Assembly: GCA_029194535.1 (NCBI GenBank) | Contig: JARFXR010000001.1 | Location: forward strand, 248,001-312,000 | Direction: 5' to 3' | DNA from: Nitrospira sp. | GTDB taxonomy: Bacteria > Nitrospirota > Nitrospiria > Nitrospirales > Nitrospiraceae | DNA: 64,000 nucleotides | Part shown: positions 16,561 to 24,112 of the stretch, in pieces | Position numbering within the stretch: the stretch's first letter is position 1 | Layout of the letters: each line of letters starts with the position of its first letter | Position numbers and translations under genes: made by a program | Notes under the pieces: generated by a model | What the model was told of the DNA's origin: nothing | Databases searched by the model: none | What the model saw: the letters and a program-made list of their open reading frames with translations, nothing else

Positions 16561-18606
16561 CTACCGACAGCCAGGCAAATCATTCTCGCCGACCCAGACC
16601 GTCGCCTTCTCGCAATCCGCTGCGCTTGGCGGCTGAGGGTCGGGGACCTTCCGGTCCACCGGCGGCAATGTGCGGATGTACGCGACCAAGGATCGGATGT
16701 CTTCCTCATCCCAGTTCGACGCAAAATCCCAGATCATGCCTTGCCAATGCAGCGCCCGCCCGTTCGCGGAGACTCCGCTCCGAATGGCCCGAGCAAGGGC
16801 CGCATCGGACCAGGCGCCGATCCCATTCGTTGGATGGGAAGAAATGTTGCGCGACCACCTGGTGCCCGCCGGCGCCCAACTGGTTTTCCTGTCTCCCTCT
16901 CCGTTGCCCTGGTGGCACATGGCGCAGGAGGCGATCGTAAACAGATACTTCCCTCGCATCACCATGGCGCCATGTTCTTGATTGCGGAACGTGGCCGGGT
17001 CCGGTTCATGAACGGTCGCCAAGACCGGCTGGGCAATTACCTCCGGCGGAATGAACGAGGTCGCCGGCATTTCATAAATGATTCGGATGAGGAACGACAA
17101 GATTCCGATGCCCACAACTCCGAGAATCAGGAGTATCCATCCGGTCGGCCTCCGCGGCCAGCGTCGTTCAGGCGGACCGGCCAGGATACACGCGACCATG
17201 CCGAGGCCCAACACCAGCCATTGCGCCATGATTAAAACCTCTTGAGGCAGATGGCGCCGGATCGGTTCTGATGTGGATTGACCGAAATTGCCGTCCAGGA
17301 ACGTAATCGTTTCGGGAAGGGCCGCGGGGAGCGGACGTGTCAGTTTCCCCACGACGGTTTCCACGATCCCGTAGCGAAGCGGCGGAGGGATGAGATTGCG
17401 CACGGGGGTCAGGGTTTTCAGATAGCCGGCGATCGCCTGCGCATCGTCGTCCTTGAGGGCGTGCAAGAAATGCCACGGCATGTCGAACACGTTCAGATGT
17501 CGATCGGGCGTCTTCCCGTTCCGGAACGCCTCGATTATCTGTTCCGGCGTCCAGCGTCCCAGTCCCGTGTCCGGATCAGAGGTCAGGTTGCGCGATACGA
17601 GGACGCCGTGCGGCCAGACATCGACCCGCTGCCCGCCCGCCAGATAAAAATCGTCCCGATAGATGCCTCCTCTGGTCGCCTGCGTGTGGCAGAGGCCGCA
17701 CATTTGCGCATGCACGAGATAGTCGCCGCGCTTGACCAGATCTGCCTGCCGGCCCGGCCCGCCGAATTGTCCGCCCGGTTCCCACGGGGGAATCCGAGAC
17801 AGCGACAGGACATAATTCACGAGATCCCAGCGCTCAGCCGGGGTGGTCATCTCCGCGAACGAAGGCATGGGACTGGGGGCCAGACCGGTGGTGATTCGCA
17901 ACCAGATCTGTTCCGGCTCGCTCCCGCCTCGGAAGGTCCAGGGCGCGGTGAGGTCGCGGGAGATGACGGGTTGACCTTTCGCATCTGCCAACCGGACTCC
18001 TCCGCGGGCTTCCGGCCCATGACAGACGATGCAGGTTTTCGCGGTGAAGAGCGCGCGGCCACGGCCGACGCTGGCTGCATCGGGTGGGACCCTCGGTGGG
18101 ATCGTGAGTGGGATTGGAGGGGGACCGGCGAAGACGTTCGAGAGGCTCTTGACGTGGGTCACGACGTCGCGAATTTCCTCCGCGCTGAGGATATCCTGCC
18201 AGAAGGGCATCGCGCTGGCCCGGAGACCGGTCGAAACCGTCCGGATCAGATCGGCATCACTCGGCGGCTGACCGGCCGGCGTGGACTTGTATTTGAATTG
18301 GCCTCGGGTGAAATCGCGAGGGCGGGGAGTCAGTGCTGGGGCGGCCGGCCCGTTGCCGCGACCATCAGGGCCGTGACAGACCGCGCAGCGCTGGGCGAAG
18401 ACTCGCTTACCGATCGGCGTGTCGGGCGGCAGATTGGCGCCCGGCGGCCAGGTGATTTCAGCATGGACTGATGGATCCGGTTGCCAGTTTTCAAAGGGCT
18501 GACTATAGCCGACCCGCGCGTAGATCGACCGGCCGAGATCCAGCAGGAGGAGCAGCCCGAGCGTGACCACCATGACTCGGCGCCGTGAACGCAGAAAGTT
18601 TCTCAT
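16561..18606 (-). CDS. Membrane-anchored tetraheme cytochrome c
   Basis: A 681-residue protein with four c-type heme sites: CAVCH (74-78), CIVCH (192-196), CGLCH (303-307) and CAMCH (561-565). An N-terminal membrane segment (about 11-27) anchors heme domains 1-3 in the periplasm. Two more membrane segments (about 457-476 and 489-511) separate the fourth heme domain, so that domain is also periplasmic. Candidate Met ligands follow each heme (ASAMPFW, SPMPSFAE, FDMPWHF). It probably passes electrons between quinol-side and soluble carriers. No adjacent oxidase subunits, so the partner is unknown. Confidence 0.85.
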   Translation of the reverse strand: MRNFLRSRRRVMVVTLGLLLLLDLGRSIYARVGYSQPFENWQPDPSVHAEITWPPGANLPPDTPIGKRVFAQRCAVCHGPDGRGNGPAAPALTPRPRDFTRGQFKYKSTPAGQPPSDADLIRTVSTGLRASAMPFWQDILSAEEIRDVVTHVKSLSNVFAGPPPIPLTIPPRVPPDAASVGRGRALFTAKTCIVCHGPEARGGVRLADAKGQPVISRDLTAPWTFRGGSEPEQIWLRITTGLAPSPMPSFAEMTTPAERWDLVNYVLSLSRIPPWEPGGQFGGPGRQADLVKRGDYLVHAQMCGLCHTQATRGGIYRDDFYLAGGQRVDVWPHGVLVSRNLTSDPDTGLGRWTPEQIIEAFRNGKTPDRHLNVFDMPWHFLHALKDDDAQAIAGYLKTLTPVRNLIPPPLRYGIVETVVGKLTRPLPAALPETITFLDGNFGQSTSEPIRRHLPQEVLIMAQWLVLGLGMVACILAGPPERRWPRRPTGWILLILGVVGIGILSFLIRIIYEMPATSFIPPEVIAQPVLATVHEPDPATFRNQEHGAMVMRGKYLFTIASCAMCHQGNGEGDRKTSWAPAGTRWSRNISSHPTNGIGAWSDAALARAIRSGVSANGRALHWQGMIWDFASNWDEEDIRSLVAYIRTLPPVDRKVPDPQPPSAADCEKATVWVGENDLPGCR

Positions 18607-18687
18607 GGCAGATCAAACGCTCCTTTCGTGTCGTTCGACCGTTGAATGTATGAGAGTTGGCCGGCTGGTGGCATCCGTCTGCCTAAT

Positions 18688-18758
18688 GCCCAACCTCAGC
18701 CGCCGTTTTGCCTCCGCTGTGCTGCGGCAAGACGGCGGCTGGGGCGCCTGGTTAGGGC
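18688..18758 (-). other. attC-like cassette recombination site (distal)
   Basis: Read on the minus strand: GCCCTAAC (18758-18751) ... GTTGGGC (18694-18688), fitting the inverted core sites RYYYAAC and GTTRRRY of integron attC sites apart from one extra base on the left. Between them lie paired arms CAGCCGCCGT/ACGGCGGCTG and an inner TTGCC/GGCAA pair, giving a 71-bp imperfect hairpin, a usual attC length. The stop codon TAG of the 93-residue ORF shares its last base with the site, exactly as in gene cassettes. Confidence 0.75.
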
Positions 18759-19039
18759 TATAACACACCATGTTCAATCTCTTGCAAATAGATGAATTCG
18801 GGGGCCTTTACACCCGCTTGCTTCCTAATTTCGACCAATTCAGGAGATTCGAAGAACCGCCGCGCATTGTCCAGCGATGACCAGGTTGAGAAGTGGACGA
18901 TATTATTTTCGTCGTTTTCGTAGCGTAGTAACTGATAACTGATTTCTCCAGCGTACTTTCTGATGTCCGCTGCTTTGTCGAATACCGCTTTCCATGCGGG
19001 GTAAGACTCGACCTCATGAATGATTAAAACGTGTTGCAT
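18758..19039 (-). CDS. Cassette-encoded antibiotic-biosynthesis-monooxygenase-like protein
   Basis: A 93-residue single-domain protein (MQHVLIIHEVESYPAWKAVF ... HFSTWSSLDNARRFFESPEL). The beta-alpha-beta pattern and the VESYPAWKAVFD and ARRFFESPEL stretches fit the dimeric ferredoxin-like ABM/cyclase superfamily. The catalytic role is not predictable. Only a weak AAAGGTG ribosome site precedes the ATG. Its stop touches the attC site at 18688-18758, so it is the ORF of the second cassette on the minus strand. Confidence 0.7.
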   Translation of the reverse strand: MQHVLIIHEVESYPAWKAVFDKAADIRKYAGEISYQLLRYENDENNIVHFSTWSSLDNARRFFESPELVEIRKQAGVKAPEFIYLQEIEHGVL

Positions 19040-19102
19040 CTAAGCACCTTTGATAAATATCCCTCATTAGTAAGTCTGCCGCAGGCGACCTGCGCAACCC
19101 AG

Positions 19103-19314
19103 CCTGCACTATTCACGATGATTTCTACTGCAACCGGCGATATGCCGCTGCGACTGTTGGAGACAGGCACCCTTCCTCCTGGCACCTGTCCCCCTTCGAA
19201 GGGGACAGGCACCACGCGCAGACGCGCGGAAGGGTGTCAGTCCCCTGGGCTCCGCGTGCCAGTCTCGCCTGGCATCTTGACGGTTTCGTCACGAACCTTC
19301 ATGAATAATGCGGG
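19103..19314. mobile_element. MITE-like element, copy 1 (212 bp, inverted ends)
   Basis: Bounded by CCTGCACTATTCACGA and its inverted partner TCATGAATAATGCGGG. Both ends and inner stretches (right arm through GAAGGGTGTCAGTCCCCTGG, left arm through CTGCAACCGGCGATATGCCG) match, in inverted orientation, the 338-bp element at 30467-30804 at roughly 75-85% by eye. It contains an inner hairpin CCTGTCCCCCTTCGAAGGGGACAGG and no ORF. It abuts a truncated parE gene on its right. The parent transposase is not recognised. Confidence 0.65.
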
Positions 19315-19501
19315 CTAAGGCTCACGATGCATTCGCCGACGGCTTGAGCGCGCACTTCAACTCCTTGCTTCACAACCGGCGATCGGCGCGCAGGCTCGGA
19401 ACATTAAACTTGCCGGTGTCGGTCGCCTTCACCTTACCCGCATCTACTACTATCTCTTCTACCGGGTGAGTCCAGAACCTGCAACAGTCGAGATTCTTGC
19501 G
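19315..19501 (+). pseudogene. RelE/ParE-family toxin, C-terminal remnant
   Basis: In frame from 19319: RLERALQLLASQPAIGAQAR, then NIKLAGVGRLHLTRIYYYLF and YRVSPEPATVEILA. This is the C-terminal half of a ParE/RelE toxin (the RLHLTRIYYYLFYRV strand pair and the VEIL ending are diagnostic). The N-terminal half is missing exactly where the MITE-like element ends, and the last residues are replaced by the 66-bp inverted repeat that starts at 19501. No antitoxin is left. Confidence 0.7.
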
Positions 19502-19566
19502 CAGGGACATTCTGAATTCTTGTCACAGAATGAGCAGCCGCCACCGGAAATTCAGAATGTCCCTGC
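19501..19566. repeat. REP-like hairpin with perfect 18-bp arms
   Basis: GCAGGGACATTCTGAATT at 19501-19518 is inverted exactly at 19549-19566, around a 30-bp centre. Elements of this kind travel with Y1 (IS200-like/RAYT) transposases, but none is in the window. It replaces the 3' end of the parE remnant. Confidence 0.6.
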
Positions 19567-19634
19567 TATTCCTGCGTGTCCAGACTGGCTTCTCACGTGT
19601 GTAAGGGTTGGTAGTCATGGCACGTCTGGATGCC

Positions 19635-19712
19635 GCCCATCGGAGCGGTTCAGCGGCGGGCTTGCCGCAGCGAAGCGGAGGCAAGACCGTCCGCTGGAGC
19701 GCCTTGTTGGAC
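19635..19712 (-). other. attC-like cassette recombination site (proximal)
   Basis: On the minus strand: GTCCAAC (19712-19706), a perfect RYYYAAC, then arms CAGCGGACGG / CCGCCGCTG, inner CTTGCC...GGCAAG, and GATGGGC (19641-19635), one mismatch to GTTRRRY. Total 78 bp. Its central stem shares the CTTGCC, CCGCT, GGCAAG pattern with the other attC-like site, so both belong to one attC type. It follows the stop of the frameshifted cassette ORF by 10 bp. Confidence 0.7.
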
Positions 19713-19722
19713 GGCATGTGCC

Positions 19723-20195
19723 TCACGCCTTTACGGCCCAAGTAGAAGCATCAATTACAAGTCGTTGACCAGCCAACTTTAGGGCCTTTGGGTCAGACAC
19801 CTGCGCAACCCATGCGGCAGCGTGCGCCATTGAATTCTGGTTCTGACGTCCGGGACAGAGAAGCCACGAAAACTCCGGCAGCCCCTCCCGGCCGCACCCA
19901 AATATCTCGAACATGGCGCGGCACACGCTGACACACCAACTGCCGTAGGGGCCTTGATCTATCGCTTCGTCCTCATGCTCGAAGCGAAAGCCAAACTCTC
20001 CGTGGAGTCCGTCTGGCGGAGCAGCGGGCAAACAGCGGAGAAATACAAGTATCTGCTCGATGGCCACCCGCTGTTCAGGCGTTGTTTCATCGAAGCGCTT
20101 CAGCCGCTCCCCGAGGTTATGGCTGCATCAATGATCGGCACATCCTCAGGTCGAATGTCGTATGGCGAAATCTTGTCTTCGCAACAATCCGTCAT
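19723..20195 (-). pseudogene. Cassette 1 ORF, hypothetical protein with one frameshift
   Basis: From ATG 20195, 18 bp after the attI-like core site, the frame reads MTDCCEDKISPYDIRPEDVP then IIDAAI; at about 20115-20122 the sensible reading continues one frame over as NLGERLKRFDETTPEQRVAI and runs to a stop at 19723 (LAGQRLVIDASTWAVKA). The two parts join into one plausible protein of about 157 residues if a base is restored. No family recognised. Either a decayed cassette gene or a sequencing indel. Confidence 0.55.
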
Positions 20196-20212
20196 ACACG
20201 GTATCTCATGCC

Positions 20213-20230
20213 GTCTAACAATGTTTGGAC
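20213..20230 (-). other. attI-like integron attachment site
   Basis: On the minus strand GTCCAAACATTGTTAGAC: a perfect GTTRRRY core (GTTAGAC) preceded by an A-rich half site, close to the AAAACAAAGTTRRRY layout of attI. It lies between the intI remnant and the first cassette ORF and lacks the long paired arms of an attC. Cassette 1 would run from the GTTAGAC here to the GATGGGC at 19635. Confidence 0.55.
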
Positions 20231-20379
20231 AGACTGTATAATCCCATTAAGGCAGCCTGTCCACTTCTGCCTAAACCGGCTGGTACGCGCGGCGTGCCAG
20301 CTCCAACCAATTGCAACATGGGCAGGTTCTGCTCCATTCCCGTTTGCGGATAGTCGTCGTATACAGTCTGTAAAGGACG

Positions 20380-20495
20380 GAGCAGAGACTATCGACCGGA
20401 CTCCTCACCCTGTGGGTGCCCACGTCCTGGTGACCGAGCAGCTCTTGGAGCGTTCGGATATCGCACCCAGCTTGACGCAGATGCGTGAGGCACGT
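20380..20495 (-). pseudogene. Integron integrase (IntI) C-terminal remnant
   Basis: The frame reads THLRQAGCDIRTLQELLGHQ then [16 protein letters not shown]. This is the end of an integron-type tyrosine recombinase: the box II DIRTLQELLGHxDV with its LGH is followed in intact IntI by about a dozen residues carrying the catalytic Tyr (MIYTHVLNRG type), then GVRSPxD. Here the Tyr segment is deleted and RVRSPVDSL is fused directly. Nothing upstream of the box remains; the vapC gene ends 30 bp away. Non-functional. Confidence 0.7.
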
Positions 20496-20521
20496 TCTGG
20501 TGCCTGGAACCGTGTTCAGCC

Positions 20522-20950
20522 TCAACCAAATGGATGCCGCCAGCGAAGCTCAGGAAACCGCGCATAATCACGGTCGGTGGTGATCCATTCTGCGCCGGAC
20601 TCAATGGCCAGCGCGGCCAGATAGGCATCGGCGATGAGGTTTCCCTTCGCGTTCGCGTCTTGGCACAGACGTTGGAAGATGGTCCAATGCCGTTCGCCCG
20701 GCATCAGCGTGACCGCGTTGGGATGACTCCGCAGCGACTCGGCAAACTGGAGCGCGAGATCGAGGGGGGTCGGATCACGAAACACGCGTGGATGGGTGAC
20801 GACTCTCAGAAACCCGCTCAGCACGATCTCGGAGACGCCGAATGCCGCGTCGGATTCCAAGAGATCATTCAGCCAAGCCAGATAATCAGCATGTCGAGCG
20901 GAGTCCTGCCGGTGAGCGTAAACCAGGACGTTAACGTCGGGAAGAATCAA
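20522..20950 (-). CDS. vapC: VapC-family PIN-domain ribonuclease toxin
   Basis: A 142-residue PIN domain protein. Acidic metal ligands are visible: Asp5 (MILPDVNVLVYAHR), Glu41 (SEIVLSGFLRVVTHP), the central Asp in NLIADAYLAALAI and the last in EWITTDRDYARFP. VapC toxins cleave initiator tRNA or rRNA and are held inactive by VapB. The start overlaps the end of vapB by 20 bp, giving coupled translation. Confidence 0.92.
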   Translation of the reverse strand: MILPDVNVLVYAHRQDSARHADYLAWLNDLLESDAAFGVSEIVLSGFLRVVTHPRVFRDPTPLDLALQFAESLRSHPNAVTLMPGERHWTIFQRLCQDANAKGNLIADAYLAALAIESGAEWITTDRDYARFPELRWRHPFG

Positions 20951-21185
20951 CAGGCGACTCCATCAGATCCCATGTGGAGGCGGTATCGTCGAGATCCACT
21001 CCCGGAAGCAGCCCGTGCCTGCCATAGGTCTTCAGGGCCGAGCGACTGCGCCGGCGCGCGCGCCGGCGGGCCAACGACTCTCGGATGGCATCTTCGATCA
21101 ACGCCGTCACGGTCGAATGCGATGTCGCGGCGAGTTTCTTGATCTGAGTCAGGAGCTCAGCAGACAGATTGATCGTGGTTCGCAT
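20931..21185 (-). CDS. vapB: VapB-family ribbon-helix-helix antitoxin
   Basis: An 84-residue protein starting MRTTINLSAELLTQIKKLAA, the beta strand plus two helices of a RHH/CopG DNA-binding domain, followed by a basic linker (RRRARRRSR) and a C-terminal tail that would wrap VapC. First gene of the pair. It probably represses its own promoter through the repeat at 21183-21212. Confidence 0.9.
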   Translation of the reverse strand: MRTTINLSAELLTQIKKLAATSHSTVTALIEDAIRESLARRRARRRSRSALKTYGRHGLLPGVDLDDTASTWDLMESPVDSSRR

Positions 21186-21212
21186 GCATCAAAGCATACG
21201 ATCCATGCATCA
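21183..21212. promoter_or_regulatory. Probable VapBC operator (two 9-bp repeats, 21 bp apart)
   Basis: CATGCATCA occurs at 21183-21191, including the vapB start codon, and again at 21204-21212. The 21-bp period is two helical turns, as expected for two RHH dimers on one DNA face. The core ATGCAT is itself palindromic. Confidence 0.5.
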
Positions 21213-21301
21213 TGATGTCAAGCGAGCGGCGAGCGATACCGACCATGATCTGCGCGCGGGCGAGACGCCTGTCCGATGTGTCCGTCGAGATGAGAGCATG
21301 A

Positions 21302-21386
21302 AGGGTGTCAGGAACCGTTGTCGTGATCAGCGGCGATTCCGCACGGTTGAAGAAAGAATTGGTGCACAATGGTGCCTGACACCTTT
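21302..21386. repeat. REP/MITE-like repeat B, copy 1
   Basis: Starts AGGGTGTCAGGAACCGTTGT and ends GGTGCCTGACACC, so the ends pair (GGTGTCAGG/CCTGACACC). The whole 85 bp matches 25069-25152 in direct orientation with roughly 80-85% identity by eye, including the inner CGGCGATTCCG and TTGAAGAAAGAA stretches. Non-coding, between vapB and the NmrA-like gene. Confidence 0.65.
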
Positions 21387-21432
21387 CTCTCCCGCGGCGT
21401 GGCACGAGTGCTGAAACCGCCTCGAGAACTGC

Positions 21433-22305
21433 TCAGCCCCCTTTGTTCTGCCACGCGAACGCGGTCTCCCGAGCAAAGGCTTCGTACCCGCGAGGTGGAT
21501 GCCCTAATAACTGCGTCAATGCCTTGATGTCCCCGTCGCTCGTGACAAAGCCGCGTTCCAAGTACCCTTGGAACATCACGCGCATGTCAAACGCCATCCA
21601 CGCTGGGGCGATGTTCCGCATGTGTTCTTCCCACGAGTCGAGCGCTTCCCCTGGGTAGCGAATCTCTTTGTGAAGCACTCCGCTCCATATCGACGCCGCG
21701 TCCGGGCCGCTCAAGTCTTTCGGGCCCACGAGATTATATGTTTTTCCCTGGTGACCATCGGTCGTCAGCGCGATCGCGGTAGCCTCCGCGATGTCGCGCA
21801 CGTCCACCGCCGAAATGCCCCGCCTTCCTAGCGGCATCGGGTAGATACCGGCACCCAAGAGCGACTCTTTTACTCGCATATCGTTTTGAAAGAAGTAGCT
21901 CGGGCGAATGATGGTGAACGGGACGTCAAACTCTTTGAGTGCGTTCTCGATAGCCAGCTTCGAAGCGAAGTGCGGCACATCCTTGAACCGGTCTACGTCG
22001 AAGACTGAGTGGTACACGACCTGTCGGAGTTTGCGCCGCTTCGCGAGGCCGTAGGCGATGAGTCCCTGCGTCAGCTCATCGGACACGACAGCGTTCAAGA
22101 GGTACAGCTTGTCTACACCGTCCAGCGCCTTTTGGACCGCTACCGGGTCCAGGAGGTCGCCGACGACCACTTCAACGTCAGCCGGCAAGCTGCCGCCCTT
22201 GCCCCCGCTGCGGACAAGCGCGCGAACCGCGGCATTGCGCTTGCGAAGCTCTTTGACCACTTCGGAGCCGACTGTGCCGGTACTGCCGGTTACGAGAATC
22301 TTCAT
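21433..22305 (-). CDS. NmrA/QorB-like NAD(P)-binding oxidoreductase
   Basis: A 290-residue atypical short-chain dehydrogenase. Rossmann motif ILVTGSTGTVGSEVVKELRK (TGxxGxxG) at the start, DVEVVVGDLLDP after strand 3, then VVYHSVFDVDRF, IIRPSYFFQNDM and a typical NmrA C-terminal half. The catalytic YxxxK is absent, as in NmrA/QorB relatives that act as redox sensors or quinone reductases. AAGGAGGA lies 9 bp before the ATG. Likely cytosolic. Confidence 0.85.
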   Translation of the reverse strand: MKILVTGSTGTVGSEVVKELRKRNAAVRALVRSGGKGGSLPADVEVVVGDLLDPVAVQKALDGVDKLYLLNAVVSDELTQGLIAYGLAKRRKLRQVVYHSVFDVDRFKDVPHFASKLAIENALKEFDVPFTIIRPSYFFQNDMRVKESLLGAGIYPMPLGRRGISAVDVRDIAEATAIALTTDGHQGKTYNLVGPKDLSGPDAASIWSGVLHKEIRYPGEALDSWEEHMRNIAPAWMAFDMRVMFQGYLERGFVTSDGDIKALTQLLGHPPRGYEAFARETAFAWQNKGG

Positions 22306-22356
22306 CTTGAATCGTCCTCCTTGATTGATGCCTTCTTAGAATAGGTGTTCCGGTAA

Positions 22357-22432
22357 GAACCGGTCATGCCTGCGAAAGCGGGCATCCAGAGTGACCTAAA
22401 AAGTCTGGATTCCCGCCTGCGCGGGAATGACG
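22357..22432. repeat. Inverted intergenic repeat (dRS3-like) in the 22306-22651 gap
   Basis: GTCATGCCTGCGAAAGCGGGCATCC faces CTGGATTCCCGCCTGCGCGGGAATGAC around a short AT-rich centre, with smaller hairpins in each arm. Repeats of this design are scattered in many bacterial genomes. The rest of the 346-bp gap holds only one end-like stretch of the MITE family at 22554-22570 (CCCGCATGATTCACGATG). Confidence 0.55.
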
Positions 22433-22651
22433 ACAACAGACTCCATCCCGTCACGAACGAATTTTGAGATAGGTTCTGCAAGGACAACGAGGGCCACTCC
22501 AGCACCGTGACGGAGCGCGTCCATAACACTACCTCCTGATGACGTGAGTCAACAGCCCGCATGATTCACGATGCCTTCAACAACATTGCCCCTCGGTCGG
22601 AGTGAGGGATTTAGGGTGTTCAGCACTCCTGACACGAAGGGAACAGCTCGA

Positions 22652-23323
22652 TCAGATCTCACGCATCGGCGACAGCCGCTCCGGCCGTTCCGCCACGCCG
22701 TGGCCCGCTTCTGCGAGGGGAAGGTACTGGCCGGCCTGGTCATCGAAAGCCATCACGTTGCCGCTCTCGATCTCATAGACCCAGGCATGGAGCCGTAAGC
22801 GACCGCTCGCCAAGGCCGCCAAGACCGAGGGGTGCGTCCGCAGATTCTCGATCTGCACGAGCACGTTTTCCTCGATACAGACTTCGAGCTTGTCGGCGTT
22901 CGATAGCTCCTTGTAGTGCGTCGCCATCACGCGTCTTGTCGCTTCGGCATAGGTCAACCAGCCCTTCGTCGCCGGCAAGTTGTCCAGCGAGGCCGGATCA
23001 AGCACCGCCTTCATCGCGCCGCAATAGGTGTGACCGCAGATGATGATATTCTTGACCGCCAGCGCGTCGATCGCATATTCGATCGCGGCGGCTTCCGCTC
23101 CATGAATAGGGCCATAGGGCGGGATGAGGTTGCCGGCGTTGCGCAGAATGAAGAGATCGCCGGGGACCGTCTGGGTCAGGAGGGTGGGGCTTACCCGGCT
23201 GTCCGAGCAGGTCACAAACAGGGCGTCCGGCTCCTGTCCCTTGCTCAGGCGCTCGAACAGCTCCTTCTTTCGTCCAAAGACGCCGGACTGAAACCGGTGA
23301 ATGCCGTCGATCAGCCTTCTCAT
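22652..23323 (-). CDS. Beta-carbonic anhydrase
   Basis: A 223-residue zinc enzyme interconverting CO2 and bicarbonate. Zinc ligands are in FVTCSDSRVSP (Cys39, with the Asp-Arg dyad) and IICGHTYCGAMKAV (His and Cys near 96-99). Length and the PGDLFILRNAGNLIPPYGP stretch are typical. It probably supplies bicarbonate in the cytosol. A broken duplicate of its N-terminal third lies at 30804-31013. ATG 23323 has only a weak GAGAAAGA site. Confidence 0.95.
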   Translation of the reverse strand: MRRLIDGIHRFQSGVFGRKKELFERLSKGQEPDALFVTCSDSRVSPTLLTQTVPGDLFILRNAGNLIPPYGPIHGAEAAAIEYAIDALAVKNIIICGHTYCGAMKAVLDPASLDNLPATKGWLTYAEATRRVMATHYKELSNADKLEVCIEENVLVQIENLRTHPSVLAALASGRLRLHAWVYEIESGNVMAFDDQAGQYLPLAEAGHGVAERPERLSPMREI

Positions 23324-23398
23324 TCTTTCTCGTATCCATTCGTCTGCCCGCTCACCTTTATCCTTTCCCCCACCGCGGGAGCGGTGGGCAGCGGAGGC

Positions 23399-24040
23399 TC
23401 AGTACCCCACCGTAAACCGCTGCCGGATGTGTGCGGGGCGTTCGACTTCATCCACCATTGCCATGGCATAGTCCTCGACCGAGATACGACTGTTTCCCTC
23501 CGCATCTTTCAGCAACTGATCCGTGCCGAGGCGAAACTTTCCGGTCCGCCGGCCGGGGGACAAATCCGCCGGGGGGGACAGGAAGGACCATTCAAGACTC
23601 GTTTCTGTGCGCAACATGTTCAAGGCCTCCCGTGTCGCGAGAGCCCCCTGCTTCCATTCCCTCGGAAACTCCGGCAAATCGACGGACTGCACACCCGGCT
23701 TGACTTCCAGACTGCCGGCCCCGCCGACGAACAGCAATCGCATGACGCCGGCCTTCTTCACACCGCTGATAATGGCCTTCGTCCCCTTTACTTGTTGGTT
23801 GTAAATGTCCGGGTTGCCCCATCCCGGATTGAAGGCGCTAATGACGGCGTCATGGCCCGCGACCAACCTCGCCACCTCATCCGTCCCAGACACATCGCCC
23901 TTCTGAGGATGCAGGTTTGGATGCGGCTGTAATTTCTCCGGGTCCCGCACGATTGCCGTGACCTCATGGCCTCGATCCAGCGCTTCCTTCAATATGGCCG
24001 ACCCGACAAATCCGGTAGCGCCGATCAATGCGATTTTCAT
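23399..24040 (-). CDS. NAD(P)H-binding reductase (YwnB/SDR-a type)
   Basis: A 213-residue atypical SDR with KIALIGATGFVGSAILKEAL (GATGxxG) and DAVISAFNPGWGNPDIY, LLFVGGAGSL and a short C-terminus ending RQRFTVGY. This is the NAD(P)-binding family of YwnB and biliverdin-reductase-like proteins; substrate unknown. A piece with the same ending (RRFTVGYERG) is found at 32085-32160, so a paralogue was once nearby. It sits 75 bp upstream of the carbonic anhydrase on the same strand. Confidence 0.85.
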   Translation of the reverse strand: MKIALIGATGFVGSAILKEALDRGHEVTAIVRDPEKLQPHPNLHPQKGDVSGTDEVARLVAGHDAVISAFNPGWGNPDIYNQQVKGTKAIISGVKKAGVMRLLFVGGAGSLEVKPGVQSVDLPEFPREWKQGALATREALNMLRTETSLEWSFLSPPADLSPGRRTGKFRLGTDQLLKDAEGNSRISVEDYAMAMVDEVERPAHIRQRFTVGY

Positions 24041-24112
24041 GCGAAACCTCCTCTGCGCCGCGTCTTTGAAGAGACCGCGGCCAGACCCAGGCTTGGGTCT
24101 CTGCGAGAGTCC

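Noticed and set aside
18750-18758. attC read on the plus strand using GGTTAGGGC as the crossover core
   Set aside because: The minus-strand reading gives a perfect GTTGGGC core and places the cassette ORF directly upstream of the site, as expected.
20522-21185. vapBC as an integron cassette
   Set aside because: No attC-like site follows vapC; the next element is the intI scrap, and the pair has its own operator.
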